Assembly: GCF_050947875.1 (NCBI RefSeq)
Contig: NC_134568.1
Coordinates: 253,695,778 to 253,759,777, forward strand
Direction of reading: 5' to 3'
Origin: Dermacentor variabilis
Lineage: Eukaryota; Arthropoda; Arachnida; Ixodida; Ixodidae
DNA: 64,000 bases
In this document: positions 64,000 through 64,000 of the stretch, one piece after another
Layout of the letters: each line of letters starts with the position of its first letter
Numbering within the stretch: the stretch's first letter is position 1
Notes under the pieces: generated by a model
What the model was told of the DNA's origin: nothing
The model's input: only the letters and a program-made list of their open reading frames with translations
Database searches by the model: none
Position numbers and translations under genes: made by a program

Positions 64000-64000
64000 G

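Overview
The window looks like repeat-dense nuclear DNA of an ixodid (hard) tick. This is inferred from the repeats: a tRNA-headed SINE with a distinctive 3' body, RTE-type LINEs ending in (GAT)n, CR1/L2-type LINEs ending in (AAAT)n or (GAAA)n, a tick-like I/Jockey-superfamily LINE, several TIR/foldback elements and many long (TA)n, (TC)n and (ATT)n microsatellites. No intact host gene, genuine tRNA, rRNA, CRISPR array or bacterial-type operon was recognised. Family names come from motifs and memory; no database search was run.

Layout. 1-4830 (minus): a LINE with a 5' UTR, an intact 399-aa ORF1 with three zinc knuckles, and an ORF2 (endonuclease, RT, start of RNase H) open for all 1,015 visible codons up to the window edge. 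4.8-12.4 kb: no gene; scattered SINEs, an (ATT)n array, two GC-rich islands and a ~78-bp tandem array. 12.46-15.3 kb (minus): a decayed RTE interrupted by an opposite-strand CR1/L2 fragment. 16.2-17.07 kb (minus): the 3' end of an RNase H-bearing LINE. 17-20.8 kb: nothing recognised. 20.84-23.83 kb (minus): a decayed CR1/L2 LINE. 24-29.9 kb: nothing recognised except a small inverted-repeat element and a (CT)n array. 30.1-33.83 kb (plus): a CR1-type LINE split by a SINE and expanded internally by (TA)n. 35.5-37.6 kb: RTE remnants, one carrying a SINE. 43.3-45.7 kb: a ~2.4-kb DNA transposon with ~200-bp inverted ends around a dead transposase. 47.36-51.83 kb: a segment with hAT-like ends and an 8-bp duplication, containing a mariner corpse and a TTAA-flanked foldback element. 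51.9-56.7 kb: RTE pieces, SINEs and a foldback element between (TA)n arrays. 56.77-64.0 kb (plus): a Gypsy-type LTR retrotransposon (gag, protease, RT, RNase H, integrase) whose RT is split by a near-complete RTE LINE.

The genes do not form a host pathway. They are separate replication modules of selfish elements, and nesting gives a relative chronology (Gypsy before RTE; CR1 before SINE; RTE before CR1; foldback before SINE). The most notable observations are the apparently intact LINE at the left edge, a UAG codon shared at the same place by two RTE copies, the RTE-in-Gypsy junction with repeated target-like sequence at its 5' end, and the two long inverted-repeat-bounded elements. I found no convincing new multi-gene system.
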